In this document: in pieces, positions 1 through 9,036 of the stretch | How positions within the stretch are numbered: the first letter of the stretch is position 1 | How the letters are laid out: every line of letters begins with the position of its first letter | From: G963668435 sp963668435 | Lineage (GTDB): Bacteria > Latescibacterota > Latescibacteria > Latescibacterales > Latescibacteraceae | Length of the DNA stretch: 64,000 nt | Assembly (NCBI GenBank): GCA_963668435.2 | Contig: CAXXSC010000008.1 | Span: 496,001-560,000, forward strand | Direction of reading: 5' to 3' | Position numbers and translations under genes: made by a program | Notes under the pieces: model-generated | The model's database searches: none | Told to the model about the DNA's origin: nothing | The model's input: the letters and a program-made list of their open reading frames with translations, nothing else

Positions 1-157
1 GGTCATAGCCGAAATACTGTCTGAAATCGGCATGTTTGGGCAGTCCCTCGGTACGCCAGCGTTCGATACTTTCGGGCCAGGCGCCAAGTTCGAGATATGG
101 CGGCCTGTCGGTATTCCCAAAACTCATTGTTTCGCAAAAACGCTCTCGTTCGGTCAT
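1..157 (-). CDS. URO-D family protein, N-terminal fragment
   Basis: Only the first 52 codons are inside the window; the gene runs off the left edge. The ATG at 157 opens a reading frame beginning MTERERFCETMSFGNTDRPP, followed by YLELGAWPESIERWRTEGLP. This matches the usual start of uroporphyrinogen-decarboxylase-like proteins, which in this context are more often corrinoid-linked methyltransferases than haem enzymes. The signature after the start is an (E/D)RPPY-type turn that begins the first barrel strand. The Zn-ligand region lies outside the window. A second member of the family is at 17270-18532. The family call rests on the N-terminus alone, so substrate cannot be guessed. Confidence 0.65.
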   Translation of the reverse strand, partial: MTERERFCETMSFGNTDRPPYLELGAWPESIERWRTEGLPKHADFRQYFGYD

Positions 158-177
158 GAATAACTCCAATTAGTTAT

Positions 178-208
178 AAACCACAGAGGACACAGAGATC
201 ACGAAGCA
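178..208. repeat. CACAGAG-type dispersed intergenic repeat, copy 1
   Basis: An intergenic stretch reading ccacagaggacacagagatc followed by acgaag lies between two minus-strand genes. A similar stretch with the same cacagagatcac core occurs at 31490-31525 in another intergenic gap. The rest of the 158-374 gap is AT-rich and shows no gene. Confidence 0.45.
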
Positions 209-374
209 AATACAAAACAGGGATGAATATTATTGCTGTCATATAATGAACTGATGAAAAAAATAGAGTTCTGATATTTAACATCAAACCAATAAAAGTC
301 ACTGCATCGAACGAAAAAGCAGGTCGCATTCCATACACATCCAATCCCTCGCTCCTCCGGTGATTTCGCGGCCG

Positions 375-1880
375 TTATTTTTCCATTCTTTCAATGCCGC
401 CCATCAGCGTGTACATATTTCTTGTGTAGTTCCTCACATCGATAACACGGCGCGGCAGGAACGGCGATCTTACAGCATCGTTGGTATACTGGGCCATCAT
501 GACCTCAGTCACCCAGGCGCCGCGGTTGTCGAGCGCCCCAATGATGCGCTCAACGTCAGCAGGATCGGCTTTCGGGATACGGGTTTCAGCCTTCTTTTCC
601 GCCGCCCGTTCCGCGAGGGCATCTTCGGGGGGCATTGCCGCAAGTTCCTTGAAACGTCGGCGGTATCCCTCGTAATTCAGCACATAGGGCGGTCCGTATG
701 GGTACATGCCCTCGTAATCGTATGAAATCCAGAATTTTTCATCGTCGAGGCCGCTGCCGGAACGGTGAGCGTAGATGGGCCTGTTCGTGCCTAATTCGTA
801 ATAATAGGCGTGAGTGTAGTCGTGTTCTGTTCCTGCTCTTGGATGTGTGAATTTCTTTGCGTGGCTATCGTTGATTTTCGAGTAATCGAGCCAGTCGAAC
901 GCGGCGGGAACAGGTTCGAGATAACGTCTGTCACCGGTGAGCGTATAGAACCAGCAGAGTTCCCGTATGGCGCGGACTGTCTGGATTGTCGCGACAGCGG
1001 GTGGTTCGAAATTACGTGCCCAGGCGGGACGCATTTCGTGGTCATACTGGTCGGCCCAACCTGCCTGCGGCTCGGGCAACTGCGCGATGATATAAAAATC
1101 CATGCCCCTGAGCGCAGCCTCACGGCAGTCCTCCCGTCCGAGCTGTTCCCAGGCTCGCCAGAGTGTTTCGACATTCTGGAACTGGACACCGTCGTTCATG
1201 GTATAGTATGAGGTGTAGTCGGGACGGCCATGCTGCGGGTGATCGTACATAAGGGGGTAACGCTGGGGCCAGCCGCCGTTGGGGAACTGCGCCTCCATGA
1301 TAAATAAGAGCGCCTTTTCGATCGGCGGCAGATATGCAGGATCGAGCGTAGCCGTATAGAGATCGAGCAGGAGATTCGTCGGCGCAGTCGTGGCCTCATC
1401 ATCGAAAGAGCAGTTGCCGTAATAATGCTGGTATTCCTCCCAGCCCCAGCATTTCCGAGCCACGTCCTCATACCAGCGCGAAAGCCCGGTCATGTCGAAA
1501 TCGATGAAATAATGCCATCCACCAGCTGGATGCTGACCATAGATCAGCGCATCGGCACTTCGTTTCGCCCATTTCAGGTAGTCGGGATCGCCGGTTACTT
1601 TCCACGCAACGAGCAGCATTGCCCCCACTGCAGGCGTGCCGGGAGGCTGCACCCATATCTGTGTCGGACGTGCCGGGATCTCACCCCATTTCCGCGAGAG
1701 GTCCTCAGCGTAATAAAATACATAACCACCGCGGTACGACGCCTCCTCCGCCATGAATCGCGCGGCCTTTTTCATTGCCGCAAGCACATCCCCCCTCGAC
1801 TGGTCGGCGAAAACCGAAACCTGCATCGTCGTAAGGATGATTATTATAAGAGTACAGACAAGAACACGGTAACGTTTCAT
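375..1880 (-). CDS. Pectate lyase, polysaccharide lyase family 10
   Basis: A 501-residue exported enzyme predicted to cleave polygalacturonate by beta-elimination. The N-terminus (MKRYRVLVCTLIIIILTTMQ, ending near VFA) is a signal peptide. The mature part follows the alpha/alpha toroid of PL10 (Pec_lyase): residues about 60-330 contain GGWHYFIDFD, FDDEATTAPTNLLLDLY and AQFPNGGWPQRYPL, the last being the most diagnostic signature of the family. About 130 extra residues follow the usual core and end in a charged tail. The start at 1880 is supported by a purine-rich AGGAGAGAGAGG just upstream. It is divergent from the GNAT gene at 2068. Family call firm; exact pectin fraction not deducible. Confidence 0.85.
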   Translation of the reverse strand: MKRYRVLVCTLIIIILTTMQVSVFADQSRGDVLAAMKKAARFMAEEASYRGGYVFYYAEDLSRKWGEIPARPTQIWVQPPGTPAVGAMLLVAWKVTGDPDYLKWAKRSADALIYGQHPAGGWHYFIDFDMTGLSRWYEDVARKCWGWEEYQHYYGNCSFDDEATTAPTNLLLDLYTATLDPAYLPPIEKALLFIMEAQFPNGGWPQRYPLMYDHPQHGRPDYTSYYTMNDGVQFQNVETLWRAWEQLGREDCREAALRGMDFYIIAQLPEPQAGWADQYDHEMRPAWARNFEPPAVATIQTVRAIRELCWFYTLTGDRRYLEPVPAAFDWLDYSKINDSHAKKFTHPRAGTEHDYTHAYYYELGTNRPIYAHRSGSGLDDEKFWISYDYEGMYPYGPPYVLNYEGYRRRFKELAAMPPEDALAERAAEKKAETRIPKADPADVERIIGALDNRGAWVTEVMMAQYTNDAVRSPFLPRRVIDVRNYTRNMYTLMGGIERMEK

Positions 1881-2067
1881 GCGCCTCTCTCTCCTTCCTT
1901 AAATCAAAGTATCGCCGGAACACAGAAAATTCAACAGAATTCTTAGTTTTCCAAAATTTTACTTGCGAAACGCCTGTCTGTTCTGCATGTAATAGAAACC
2001 CAAAATGAAAAGTGTAGCTTAATAATTTCACGTGAACACCGCTTAAAGTTCACAAAGGAGATCAATC

Positions 2068-3048
2068 ATGGCCGAATGGCAGATAAAACATGTTAATTAC
2101 CAGTCGAGTGAGCAGGAAAAACGTGAGGTATCGAAATATTGGACCGGCAGCTATATCTGGATGACCGAATCGCGCCTGACAGCGCCCTGGGATAACGAGG
2201 ATTACGGTTTCGCGGCGGCATTCGCAGGTGATCGCTGCATCTCGACCACATCATACACGATTTCAGAACGCGGGCTCGGCATTCTTTCGCAGGTGCATAC
2301 GGACGATGAGTTCAGGAAACAGGGCATCGGTGCTGCGGTGATCGACGAGGCGGTTGCCACTTTCGAGCGCAAAGGTGCTAAAGCAGCTTATCTCGCCTCC
2401 TGGGCCCAGTGGATCAGGGAAATCTACATGAAACGCGGATTCGTCAATGTCGGCAACATGGGACAGCGCGGTGCTTTCAAAAAGCAGATTACGGAGGCCG
2501 GCGCGGACGAGGTCCTGTTCAGGAACGGTCAGAAAGCTGATTTCCGTCCCATGTCGGCTGGCGACCAGGCGGACATAACCTCCCTCTACTGCGCGAAACA
2601 CCCCTGCGTTGTGAAAAATTACGAGCTCGGCTGCTATCTCGGCTCCTATTTCGAGGGCGAGTTCTATATCCTCCGCAACCAGGTTGTCGAGGGTATCATC
2701 CCGGAGGAGCGCAAGGAAAAGAAAGGTTTCAGGGCGATCGTGCTCGACGGCGAGGAAACCATTCTCGGCCTCGGCACAGTTATCCCCTCCTCGCGTCGTC
2801 ACGAAGGCGAGACCGGCATTATCGATTTCCTCGTGCATCAGAACTATAAAGACCGCATGCCGGAAATGCTGGACCGCCTCACAGAAAACAGCGAACTCGC
2901 CCACCTGACCGCCTACATTGAGGTGAACGAGAACGACAAGCGGGAACTGCTCAAAGCCGCCGGTTTCACGAAACTGGCCACACTGGAAAAACAGCTTGAT
3001 ATAGCGGGCGAGGTGTTCGATCTTGAAATGTGGCGGAAAATGCGGTAA
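2068..3048 (+). CDS. GNAT-family N-acetyltransferase, double domain
   Basis: A 326-residue cytoplasmic protein. Residues about 60-130 carry the acetyl-CoA-binding core (DDEFRKQGIGAAVIDEA, then YMKRGFVNVG), typical of GNAT motif A and B. Residues about 150-320 look like a second, more divergent GNAT fold (LGLGTVIPSSRRHEGETGII with a C-terminal LKAAGFTKLATLEKQL strand). That makes it about twice the length of a single-domain GNAT. AAAGGAG lies 7 bases before the ATG. It is followed 39 bases later by the AGE-family gene and may be cotranscribed with it. Acceptor substrate unknown. Confidence 0.8.
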   Translation: MAEWQIKHVNYQSSEQEKREVSKYWTGSYIWMTESRLTAPWDNEDYGFAAAFAGDRCISTTSYTISERGLGILSQVHTDDEFRKQGIGAAVIDEAVATFERKGAKAAYLASWAQWIREIYMKRGFVNVGNMGQRGAFKKQITEAGADEVLFRNGQKADFRPMSAGDQADITSLYCAKHPCVVKNYELGCYLGSYFEGEFYILRNQVVEGIIPEERKEKKGFRAIVLDGEETILGLGTVIPSSRRHEGETGIIDFLVHQNYKDRMPEMLDRLTENSELAHLTAYIEVNENDKRELLKAAGFTKLATLEKQLDIAGEVFDLEMWRKMR

Positions 3049-3087
3049 TTTCCATGTATTGACCGCGCAACAGGGGGAAGTGAGTAT

Positions 3088-4386
3088 ATGGACAGACGGT
3101 GTTTTTTCTCATCGTCGGCCTGTTTCAGCCTTATCGGACCGGCCATAACGTTTTCGCAGACATTCGGCGGCGACAAAAAGGGAACGGCCTACGATGCCGA
3201 TCCCAACGGTCCGGAGCTGAAAAGGATAGGTGACAGAAGCCTTGTGGAACTTCTCGAATTCCACGAGCGAGAACTGGAAGGCGAATATCTCAAGGTCTGG
3301 AACAACCGCGGCATCGATCACGAGTTCGGCGGCCTTATCCGCCGCTGGAACGAGAACGGGGCGTTCACAAGCGATGTCAAGAACCTCTATGATCTCGGTC
3401 GCGGCCTCTGGGTCTTTTCTCACCTCTACAACCATTTCGGCGGCCGGGAAAAACACCTGACCGGGGCTCGTCTCTGCTGGGAATTTATTCGCGATCACTG
3501 CCATGACGAGGAAAGCGGCTACTGGTTCGCCAAAGTCTCGCGGGACGGCAAAACGGTCGTCGAGGGCCCGTATGACATTTACGGTGATATGTATATCATC
3601 CTGGGCCTTTCCGAGTATTACATGGCTGTGAACGATCCAGCCCTTCTTGACATAGCGGTCGAGACCATGCACGGCATCACCAGGCGTATTGTCGCGGCGG
3701 AATACCAGCATATCAAGGCCCATAAGGACGGTTTCGATCCCGGCACGAAAATCCTCGGCACATGGCAGCATTTCCTCAATGCTCTCACCTGCCTCGCCCG
3801 TGAAAAAGACGACCGGGGTGTGGAAAAGACAATCCGCATGTGTGTCCGCAACATCATGGAACGTCACTGGCAGCCTGAACTCGGCGTTTTCATGGAATAC
3901 CTCGATGACACGTTCATGCCGTTTCAGCCCGGCGGCGATCCGGGACTCAGGAAAGTTTCCAGCTGGCACAGCGTGCAGTCGGCATGGATGTGCATGGACG
4001 AGGCACTCAGACGCGGCGACAGGCGGACATTCACGGAGGCTGTCGAAATGGGACAGCTTACCCTTGAACGCTGCTGGCTTTCGGGCGAAAACGGCGGCCT
4101 TATCGGTCTCGATTTCCCCGAACAGGACGTCAGCAAATCGAGCGACAAGCCAGCGTGGGGAAGGCTCGACGACACCCTCGTGTTCCTCCTGCTCACTATC
4201 GAACATACACAGGCGGCATGGGCTGTCACATGGTACGACAGAATACTCACTCACGCCTATAAGAAACCAGAGAAGTTCAATCGCAAAGGACTGCTTCACC
4301 ACCCGAGGCGACTCTTTTTCTCGATTCACATTCTGAAACGCATGATAGCCCGGAACGGAAAACCCTCGGCATTTTTCACTGCCTGA
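3088..4386 (+). CDS. AGE-family sugar epimerase/isomerase with Tat-like leader
   Basis: A 432-residue member of the N-acylglucosamine 2-epimerase / mannose isomerase superfamily, an (alpha/alpha)6 barrel that interconverts sugars at C2. Residues about 45-410 show the family's repeated helical pairs, with DHEFGGLIRRWNENG and KNLYDLGRGLWVFSHLY near the start, GTWQHFLNALTC in the middle and KVSSWHSVQSAWMCMDEAL later. The N-terminus MDRRCFFSSSACFSLIG resembles a twin-arginine leader (RRxFF followed by a hydrophobic stretch), unusual for this normally cytoplasmic family. GGGGGAAGTGAG precedes the ATG. The ThuA gene follows after 27 bases. Substrate not identifiable. Confidence 0.78.
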   Translation: MDRRCFFSSSACFSLIGPAITFSQTFGGDKKGTAYDADPNGPELKRIGDRSLVELLEFHERELEGEYLKVWNNRGIDHEFGGLIRRWNENGAFTSDVKNLYDLGRGLWVFSHLYNHFGGREKHLTGARLCWEFIRDHCHDEESGYWFAKVSRDGKTVVEGPYDIYGDMYIILGLSEYYMAVNDPALLDIAVETMHGITRRIVAAEYQHIKAHKDGFDPGTKILGTWQHFLNALTCLAREKDDRGVEKTIRMCVRNIMERHWQPELGVFMEYLDDTFMPFQPGGDPGLRKVSSWHSVQSAWMCMDEALRRGDRRTFTEAVEMGQLTLERCWLSGENGGLIGLDFPEQDVSKSSDKPAWGRLDDTLVFLLLTIEHTQAAWAVTWYDRILTHAYKKPEKFNRKGLLHHPRRLFFSIHILKRMIARNGKPSAFFTA

Positions 4387-4413
4387 GCCTCGCGTCGAAA
4401 GGATAATCCCGAT

Positions 4414-5238
4414 ATGAGCAACGACAGCGAACTTTCACGACGATCTTTCTTTACGGCAGGCGCGGCATCGATCGCGGCGATGGGAGCCGGCATGCCCGAG
4501 GCTTTTGCAGAGCCGAAAAAACCGGGCGAAACCAGGATGCTCTATTTCGGCGGCGACTATGCACATAACGGCCTCGGCCAGGAGAAATACATCCGTCAGA
4601 CATTCTCAAAATCCGGTATCAGGCTGTTTTTCGCACAGGCAAGCCGTTTCATAACCCCGGAATTCCTCGCCACAGTAGACCTTCTGATGATGAACCGTGT
4701 GGGTGATTTTGATCCCCGCGGCTATTCTGCCGAGGGACTGGTGGAAAACCGTCCCGAACCCGATGCGTTCCTGACACCGGAAATGGAAAAAGCCATCATC
4801 GACAATGTTCGAGAGCGCGGCATGGGATTTGTCGCCCTCCACTGCACAGCCGGAAACCTCGACAACACCGAACTGATGAAACTTATTGCCGTAAAACCGC
4901 ATAAATCAGGTGCGATCCGTCAACCGGTAAGACATCACGATTTCAACCGGGAACACCCGATCACACAGGGATTCGAGTCCATCGAAATCGAACTGGATGA
5001 GAACCTGCCGAAAGAAATCGATGACGACAAGGCGGTCCGCCTGTTCATGAGCACAGGAAAAACAGAAGGCACTACGAAAAACGGCGGCTGGTGCGTGGAA
5101 CGCGACAAGGGGCGCTGCGTGGTATTGCTCGCGGGCCATACACTCGATTCCTACAAGGACAAACAATATCGACAGATACACTGGCGGGCGGCACACTGGG
5201 CCATGCACCGTGATATACCGCCATTCAGCAGGGGCTGA
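4414..5238 (+). CDS. ThuA-like protein with Tat signal
   Basis: A 274-residue predicted exported protein. The leader SRRSFFTAGAASIAAMGAG is a textbook Tat signal ending near AFA. The mature part is a ThuA/class I glutamine-amidotransferase-like fold: the first strand RMLYFGGDYAHNG, then GFVALHCTAG at the nucleophile-elbow position (Cys in the GATase-equivalent site), HHDFNREHPITQGF and a final RQIHWRAAHWAM helix. ThuA homologues are linked genetically to trehalose and other disaccharide use, but the chemistry of the family is poorly defined. It is the third gene of a probable GNAT-AGE-ThuA run and ends 7 bases before the convergent gene at 5245. Confidence 0.78.
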   Translation: MSNDSELSRRSFFTAGAASIAAMGAGMPEAFAEPKKPGETRMLYFGGDYAHNGLGQEKYIRQTFSKSGIRLFFAQASRFITPEFLATVDLLMMNRVGDFDPRGYSAEGLVENRPEPDAFLTPEMEKAIIDNVRERGMGFVALHCTAGNLDNTELMKLIAVKPHKSGAIRQPVRHHDFNREHPITQGFESIEIELDENLPKEIDDDKAVRLFMSTGKTEGTTKNGGWCVERDKGRCVVLLAGHTLDSYKDKQYRQIHWRAAHWAMHRDIPPFSRG

Positions 5239-5244
5239 TTCAGA

Positions 5245-5922
5245 TCACACGTCCTCGAGGATGAGCCGTGCGAGAACATATTTTTTCGAGTCGTATTTCG
5301 AGGTCACCTTCATGTCTTCATAGAACGCTTTTTTATCCCGCTCCTCGTCAGCAGACGCGTGTTTTTTCATGATAATCCTGAGTACAATGCCGAGAAACAC
5401 AAGCGCGATCCCGACCGCATGTGACACTATCAGCAGAAAAAGCAGCACGGTAATCACCGGATGGCAGAATATATTCAGCCAGAAAGTGCCGATCTCACGG
5501 ATGAAAAACTCTGGGGGCCTGTTCTGGTAGATAAATGCTTTCAGAAGCGGGACATGCCAGGCAATTCGTATGAAAATCCAGATGAGAAAGAATATGATGC
5601 TGTAGGAAAGCGCGATCAGGAAAACAGTTTTCATCATGTCAGGGAAAAGCAGCCAGCTTAAAACGGGTGTCAAAACGAGCAGGAGGATTTCCAGCGCTAC
5701 GAGCCATCTTTTCAAGCGGCGTATTCTCGGGCTTTTTTTGCGCCCAGTTATACGGGATTTTGCCACGAGACGCGGCCATACGAGGACAAAACCGAGCGCG
5801 TAAAACACAAGGTATTCGAACATAAATGCCGCGAAAACACCGAGCAGGAACAGAAATATCTGCATGATTTCTTCGCTGCCGGTAGCGGTACCAAGAGCGA
5901 CAAGATAATTGACAGCATCCAC
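5245..5922 (-). CDS. Multi-pass membrane protein of unknown function
   Basis: I do not recognise the family. The 225-residue protein has about five hydrophobic segments (IFLFLLGVFAAFMFEYLVFY, WLVALEILLLVLTPVLSWLL, VFLIALSYSIIFFLIWIFI, FCHPVITVLLFLLIVSHAVG and the adjoining IALVFLGIVLRII) and basic loops such as SRITGRKKSPRIRRLKRW. The charged C-terminus (KKHASADEERDKKAFYEDMK) is probably cytoplasmic. I prefer the GTG at 5922 because GGGGGA lies 8 bases upstream; the open frame extends further to a TTG at 5988. The gene is convergent with the ThuA gene and lies downstream of the sigma-factor cluster, separated by a putative terminator. Confidence 0.6.
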   Translation of the reverse strand: MDAVNYLVALGTATGSEEIMQIFLFLLGVFAAFMFEYLVFYALGFVLVWPRLVAKSRITGRKKSPRIRRLKRWLVALEILLLVLTPVLSWLLFPDMMKTVFLIALSYSIIFFLIWIFIRIAWHVPLLKAFIYQNRPPEFFIREIGTFWLNIFCHPVITVLLFLLIVSHAVGIALVFLGIVLRIIMKKHASADEERDKKAFYEDMKVTSKYDSKKYVLARLILEDV

Positions 5923-6045
5923 GGCGCATTCCCCCGTTTTCAAAGCCACGTTACTCTTCAGTATACGCCCCCAATACAATACCGACAACAGAAAAGAGGC
6001 TTGCGGCTTTTAACCATTCAGAAAACAGGTGGCAGCGACAACACT

Positions 6046-6083
6046 CCAAAAACTGTGCTGCAGGGCTGCGGGAGCCCCCCTGC
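6046..6083 (-). terminator. Possible intrinsic terminator after MotA-like gene
   Basis: Directly after the stop codon at 6085, read on the minus strand, GCAGGG pairs with CCCTGC around a 12-base loop. It is followed by AGCACAG and a run of five T. The stem is short but GC-rich. Confidence 0.4.
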
Positions 6084-6084
6084 C

Positions 6085-6546
6085 TCACTCACCCGCAGCG
6101 ATATCGGCGCAGTTGCTGATCAATGCCTGTTTCAGGGGCTGAATGACAAATTCCGATAGTATGATCCCGTAAAAAACGGTCAGAAGCGCCACCGCGAGAT
6201 TGGCGCCGATCTTGCTCGGATCGTTGAGTGCGGCAAGCACACAGACGATTCCGATGATGAATCCCAGTACACCCGCGCCGATCGAAAGCCGCGAGGCTGA
6301 ATTGTAAAAAGCGAGATACTGCCTGTATTCGGCGGTGCTCGTTTCCGTTGGCGAGCCGAACGATTTGCCGAGCGCGGCTACCGGAATGGCGACACCAGAG
6401 GAAAAAAGTACACCGCCCACAAGCAGGCCGCCAACAATGATCATCGATTTGATGTCCAGGAAAAGCAGAACACTGCCTGTCAGATGGCAACTGGCCCAGA
6501 ACATCACCAGCAACACGAGACTTCCGATAATTTTCGCCATTTTCAT
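6085..6546 (-). CDS. MotA/TolQ/ExbB-like membrane protein, solitary
   Basis: A 153-residue protein with hydrophobic segments near residues 5-25 and 25-50 and a C-terminal pair typical of MotA-type proton-channel subunits. The end region LNDPSKIGANLAVALLTVFY, then GIILSEFVIQP, is close to the conserved (D)DPxxIGxxLAVALLTTLYG block of MotA. It is much shorter than MotA (about 280 residues): the large cytoplasmic loop is reduced to about 25 residues. No MotB/ExbD-like partner with a periplasmic domain is visible nearby. The start at 6546 is chosen from AGGGAGATTAGAA before the ATG. It lies 64 bases downstream of the anti-sigma-like gene and probably shares its transcript. Confidence 0.6.
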   Translation of the reverse strand: MKMAKIIGSLVLLVMFWASCHLTGSVLLFLDIKSMIIVGGLLVGGVLFSSGVAIPVAALGKSFGSPTETSTAEYRQYLAFYNSASRLSIGAGVLGFIIGIVCVLAALNDPSKIGANLAVALLTVFYGIILSEFVIQPLKQALISNCADIAAGE

Positions 6547-6610
6547 TTCTAATCTCCCTTTTTGAGTATTCAAGTGGCACATCAATATTATAACACAGTC
6601 CTACAGTTGC

Positions 6611-7039
6611 TCACATGCTGGCGGTAAAACGCTGTTTGACCGCATCCAGTAGAAGTTTTCGCTTCGGGTCTTTCCGGTACCAATCCCTGTAGGAAAAATC
6701 GACAGCTGTACCGAAACGCTGGATTCTCTCACTGAAAACGGACTCTGCTGTCGACAAGCGGGCATTATCAAGACCGCCATGCGCGGCTATGACGGCAATG
6801 GAAGCCGAAACGACCAGTATCGCAGCCGCCGACACGGCAAAAACAAGTCTGCGCCTGACAGAACGGTCATACAATGAGCGTGTATGTGCAGGACCTTCTG
6901 CCGTTTCTGCCTGTTCAACGGGGCCTGCCTCATCGCGCCAGTATTCCGCGGCACGTATCAGGATTTCTTCCCGTAAAGCCGGATCAGGCGTTTTAAAACG
7001 AAGTTTTCCGAGCTGCCTTTCCAGTTCATCGGATTTCAT
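6611..7039 (-). CDS. Probable anti-sigma factor, single-pass membrane protein
   Basis: A 142-residue protein. A cytoplasmic N-terminal region (residues 1-70, starting MKSDELERQLGKLRFKTPDP) is followed by RSVRRRLVFAVSAAAILVVSASIAV, one transmembrane helix at about 67-90, and a short extracytoplasmic tail. The size, topology and position right after an ECF sigma gene fit an anti-sigma factor, though no zinc-binding HxxxCxxC motif is present, so it would be a non-ZAS type. The start ATG at 7039 lies one base past the sigma stop codon, with GAGGAG from the sigma gene's last codons as ribosome site. It could instead be an unrelated membrane protein of the same regulon. Confidence 0.6.
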   Translation of the reverse strand: MKSDELERQLGKLRFKTPDPALREEILIRAAEYWRDEAGPVEQAETAEGPAHTRSLYDRSVRRRLVFAVSAAAILVVSASIAVIAAHGGLDNARLSTAESVFSERIQRFGTAVDFSYRDWYRKDPKRKLLLDAVKQRFTASM

Positions 7040-7040
7040 C

Positions 7041-7577
7041 TCAGTCACTCTCCTCGATCAGTTTCCTCATCTTTTCTATGCCGTAACGGTAACGGCTGGC
7101 GGCAGTATTCGGTGAAATGCCCAGCATCTCCGCAATTTCCCGGAAACTCTTCTCCTCGTATATTTTGAGAACGATAATCTCGCGCTGATCCGGCGGCAGA
7201 GTATCGAGCGCAGCAGTTAGCTGTCTGCTGTCAAAATTTTCCGGCGCAGCATTATCCCCTTCAAAAACAAGGCAGTTATGGAGATCGGCATGGACCTCCT
7301 TGCGCCGTTTCGTTTTGCGCTGGAAACTGATCGCCTCATTGCGGGTCATAATGAAAATGTAACGCTCGATATCATCCGCCGTGAGAATCGATTTCCGTTT
7401 CTCCGCAATCCTCAGAAATACCCGCTGGAGTATATCCCCTGCGGTATCGGAGTCACCGAAAAACGAGATCAGGTAGCGGTAGAGACTGTCGGCCCAGCAA
7501 TCATAGATCACCGCAAGCGCCATGGGATCATCCTGTTCGATAAGATTCCGTATTTCTGCAGTCCTGTCCTGCTCCAT
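7041..7577 (-). CDS. ECF-type RNA polymerase sigma factor
   Basis: A 178-residue sigma-70 family protein with only regions 2 and 4, as in the extracytoplasmic-function group. Region 2 spans about residues 20-85 (IYDCWADSLYRYLISFFGDS, ILQRVFLRIAE). Region 4 spans about 120-172 (LDTLPPDQREIIVLKIYEEK, FREIAEMLGISPNTAASRYR) with a clear helix-turn-helix. GGGGAGAG precedes the ATG at 7577. Downstream come a one-helix membrane protein and a MotA-like protein, so the sigma factor probably responds to an envelope signal. The 207-base gap before the GT4 gene would hold its promoter; I see no convincing -35/-10 pair there. Target regulon unknown. Confidence 0.88.
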   Translation of the reverse strand: MEQDRTAEIRNLIEQDDPMALAVIYDCWADSLYRYLISFFGDSDTAGDILQRVFLRIAEKRKSILTADDIERYIFIMTRNEAISFQRKTKRRKEVHADLHNCLVFEGDNAAPENFDSRQLTAALDTLPPDQREIIVLKIYEEKSFREIAEMLGISPNTAASRYRYGIEKMRKLIEESD

Positions 7578-7784
7578 GCTCTCCCCTGCCTGCCGCTTCT
7601 TACTGATCTCTCATACTAAAGACGCAAAACACCGTGGATTTGTCTATCTCATCGTAAAATACTTAATACAGTGCAAAAGAATGGGTTTGATCAGCCATGC
7701 GCAATCACTTGCGTATTTCAGGCATCTTCAATATCTTAGAGTATAATACTAGCACTATACCACGTAAACACGCAAGCGCCGATA

Positions 7785-8939
7785 ATGCCAGAAAAAAAAA
7801 TCGTCTATGTCCATACCGGCAGCTGGCCCTCGAATTCGCCAAGCACCGTCTTTGTCACCGGCACCGCAAGCGGCATCGCCTGTCACGCGCAGGCTTTATT
7901 CATTGTGCGGAACGGATCAACCGATCCTACCGATACTGTTTACCGTACTATCACCGGAGACGATATACCTGAAGCGCTGGAAATTGAACGCAAAGGATTC
8001 GGCGGCAAAACGCCCGGACATTCCCGTTTTTTCAGACAGGCGCTGTCGGACATCAAAAAACTCGCGCGCGACAACAGGCTACGAGCTGTCATTACCCGTA
8101 ATGTGGGATTTCTGCCCTATCTGGCCTATATAAAAAAGCGTTACGGTGTCCCCTGCCTGTTCGAGACCCACGATTTCTACAGTGATCTCGACCTTCGTGA
8201 CGACATAAAGAAAACACTTCATATCCGGCGCAACAGTTTCTTCGAAAAAACATTCATTCCCCGGATAAGTGGTCTTCTCTGCCTCACCGAAACACAACGG
8301 GCGCTGTTCGCAAAACACTATCCGGATACGCCCTCCGTACTGGCCCGAACCGGCCTGTTCAGGGGCGAAAAAAATGATATAAAGCGTGAAAAACGGATTT
8401 CCTACGTGGGTTCACTCGACCCCCACAAGGGTGTCGGCCTCATCCTCGCCGCGCTGCAGACAACTGTAGACAGGGAAATCGGCCTGACTATCATAGGGGG
8501 AAAAAACGAGCACGAGGTAAGGGATTTCCTCTCTCTGGCCGACAGCGCGGGACTTGAGGGCCGCGTCACTATCAGCGGCTGGCTTCGCCATGCCGATGTC
8601 GGCCCGGTCATGGACCGGACAATGGCGGGCGTTGTGCCGCTCAAGGACAATGCGTTCAACCGTTATATAACCTCGCCGCTCAAGATATTCGACTGCTTTT
8701 CCCGCGCCCTGCCCGTTATAGGAGCAGACCTTCCGCCGGTAAGGGAGCTTGTCGAAGATACCGTGCACGGCCTTCTGTTCAAGCCCGGCGATCCCGAGGC
8801 GCTCGCGGAGGCAATAGACCGGTTTTTCGCCGCCGATATGCATGATGGGATGGCGAAAAAAATCGAGCATCATGCATCCTCGTTCCTGTGGAGCAACAGG
8901 GGGAAAGCCATTGCAGATTTCATCGATTCACTCGCCTGA
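7785..8939 (+). CDS. Glycosyltransferase family 4
   Basis: A 384-residue cytoplasmic GT-B enzyme. Its C-terminal half carries the family's donor-binding domain: RISYVGSLDPHKGVGLILAA near residue 205, LTIIGGKNEHEV, VTISGWLRHADVGPVM and the SPLKIFDCFSRALPVIGADL motif (the ExxxxxxxE-like region, here D/E-variant) near 290-315. The N-terminal acceptor domain includes FETHDFYSDL and SGLLCLTETQ. No good ribosome site precedes the ATG at 7785, although a TATAAT lies 40 bases upstream at 7742. The gene stands alone between the sigma cluster and the dehydrogenase. The sugar donor and acceptor cannot be inferred. Confidence 0.85.
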   Translation: MPEKKIVYVHTGSWPSNSPSTVFVTGTASGIACHAQALFIVRNGSTDPTDTVYRTITGDDIPEALEIERKGFGGKTPGHSRFFRQALSDIKKLARDNRLRAVITRNVGFLPYLAYIKKRYGVPCLFETHDFYSDLDLRDDIKKTLHIRRNSFFEKTFIPRISGLLCLTETQRALFAKHYPDTPSVLARTGLFRGEKNDIKREKRISYVGSLDPHKGVGLILAALQTTVDREIGLTIIGGKNEHEVRDFLSLADSAGLEGRVTISGWLRHADVGPVMDRTMAGVVPLKDNAFNRYITSPLKIFDCFSRALPVIGADLPPVRELVEDTVHGLLFKPGDPEALAEAIDRFFAADMHDGMAKKIEHHASSFLWSNRGKAIADFIDSLA

Positions 8940-9036
8940 GCCAAGAAAGCGGGAAACCTGCTTGTCCGCCGCTTGTTGAATAAAATAGAGAGAGACTGAT
9001 TTTCATAGCAGAATACATCGCAGAAAGGAATACGCC

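Noticed and set aside
3109..4329. 406-residue open frame antisense to the AGE gene
   Set aside because: The sense protein matches the AGE family along its length. The antisense frame is a codon-bias shadow.
7735..7750. Promoter of the GT4 gene from the TATAAT at 7742
   Set aside because: No -35 element with 16-19 base spacing could be found upstream, so I mention the box only in the gene entry.
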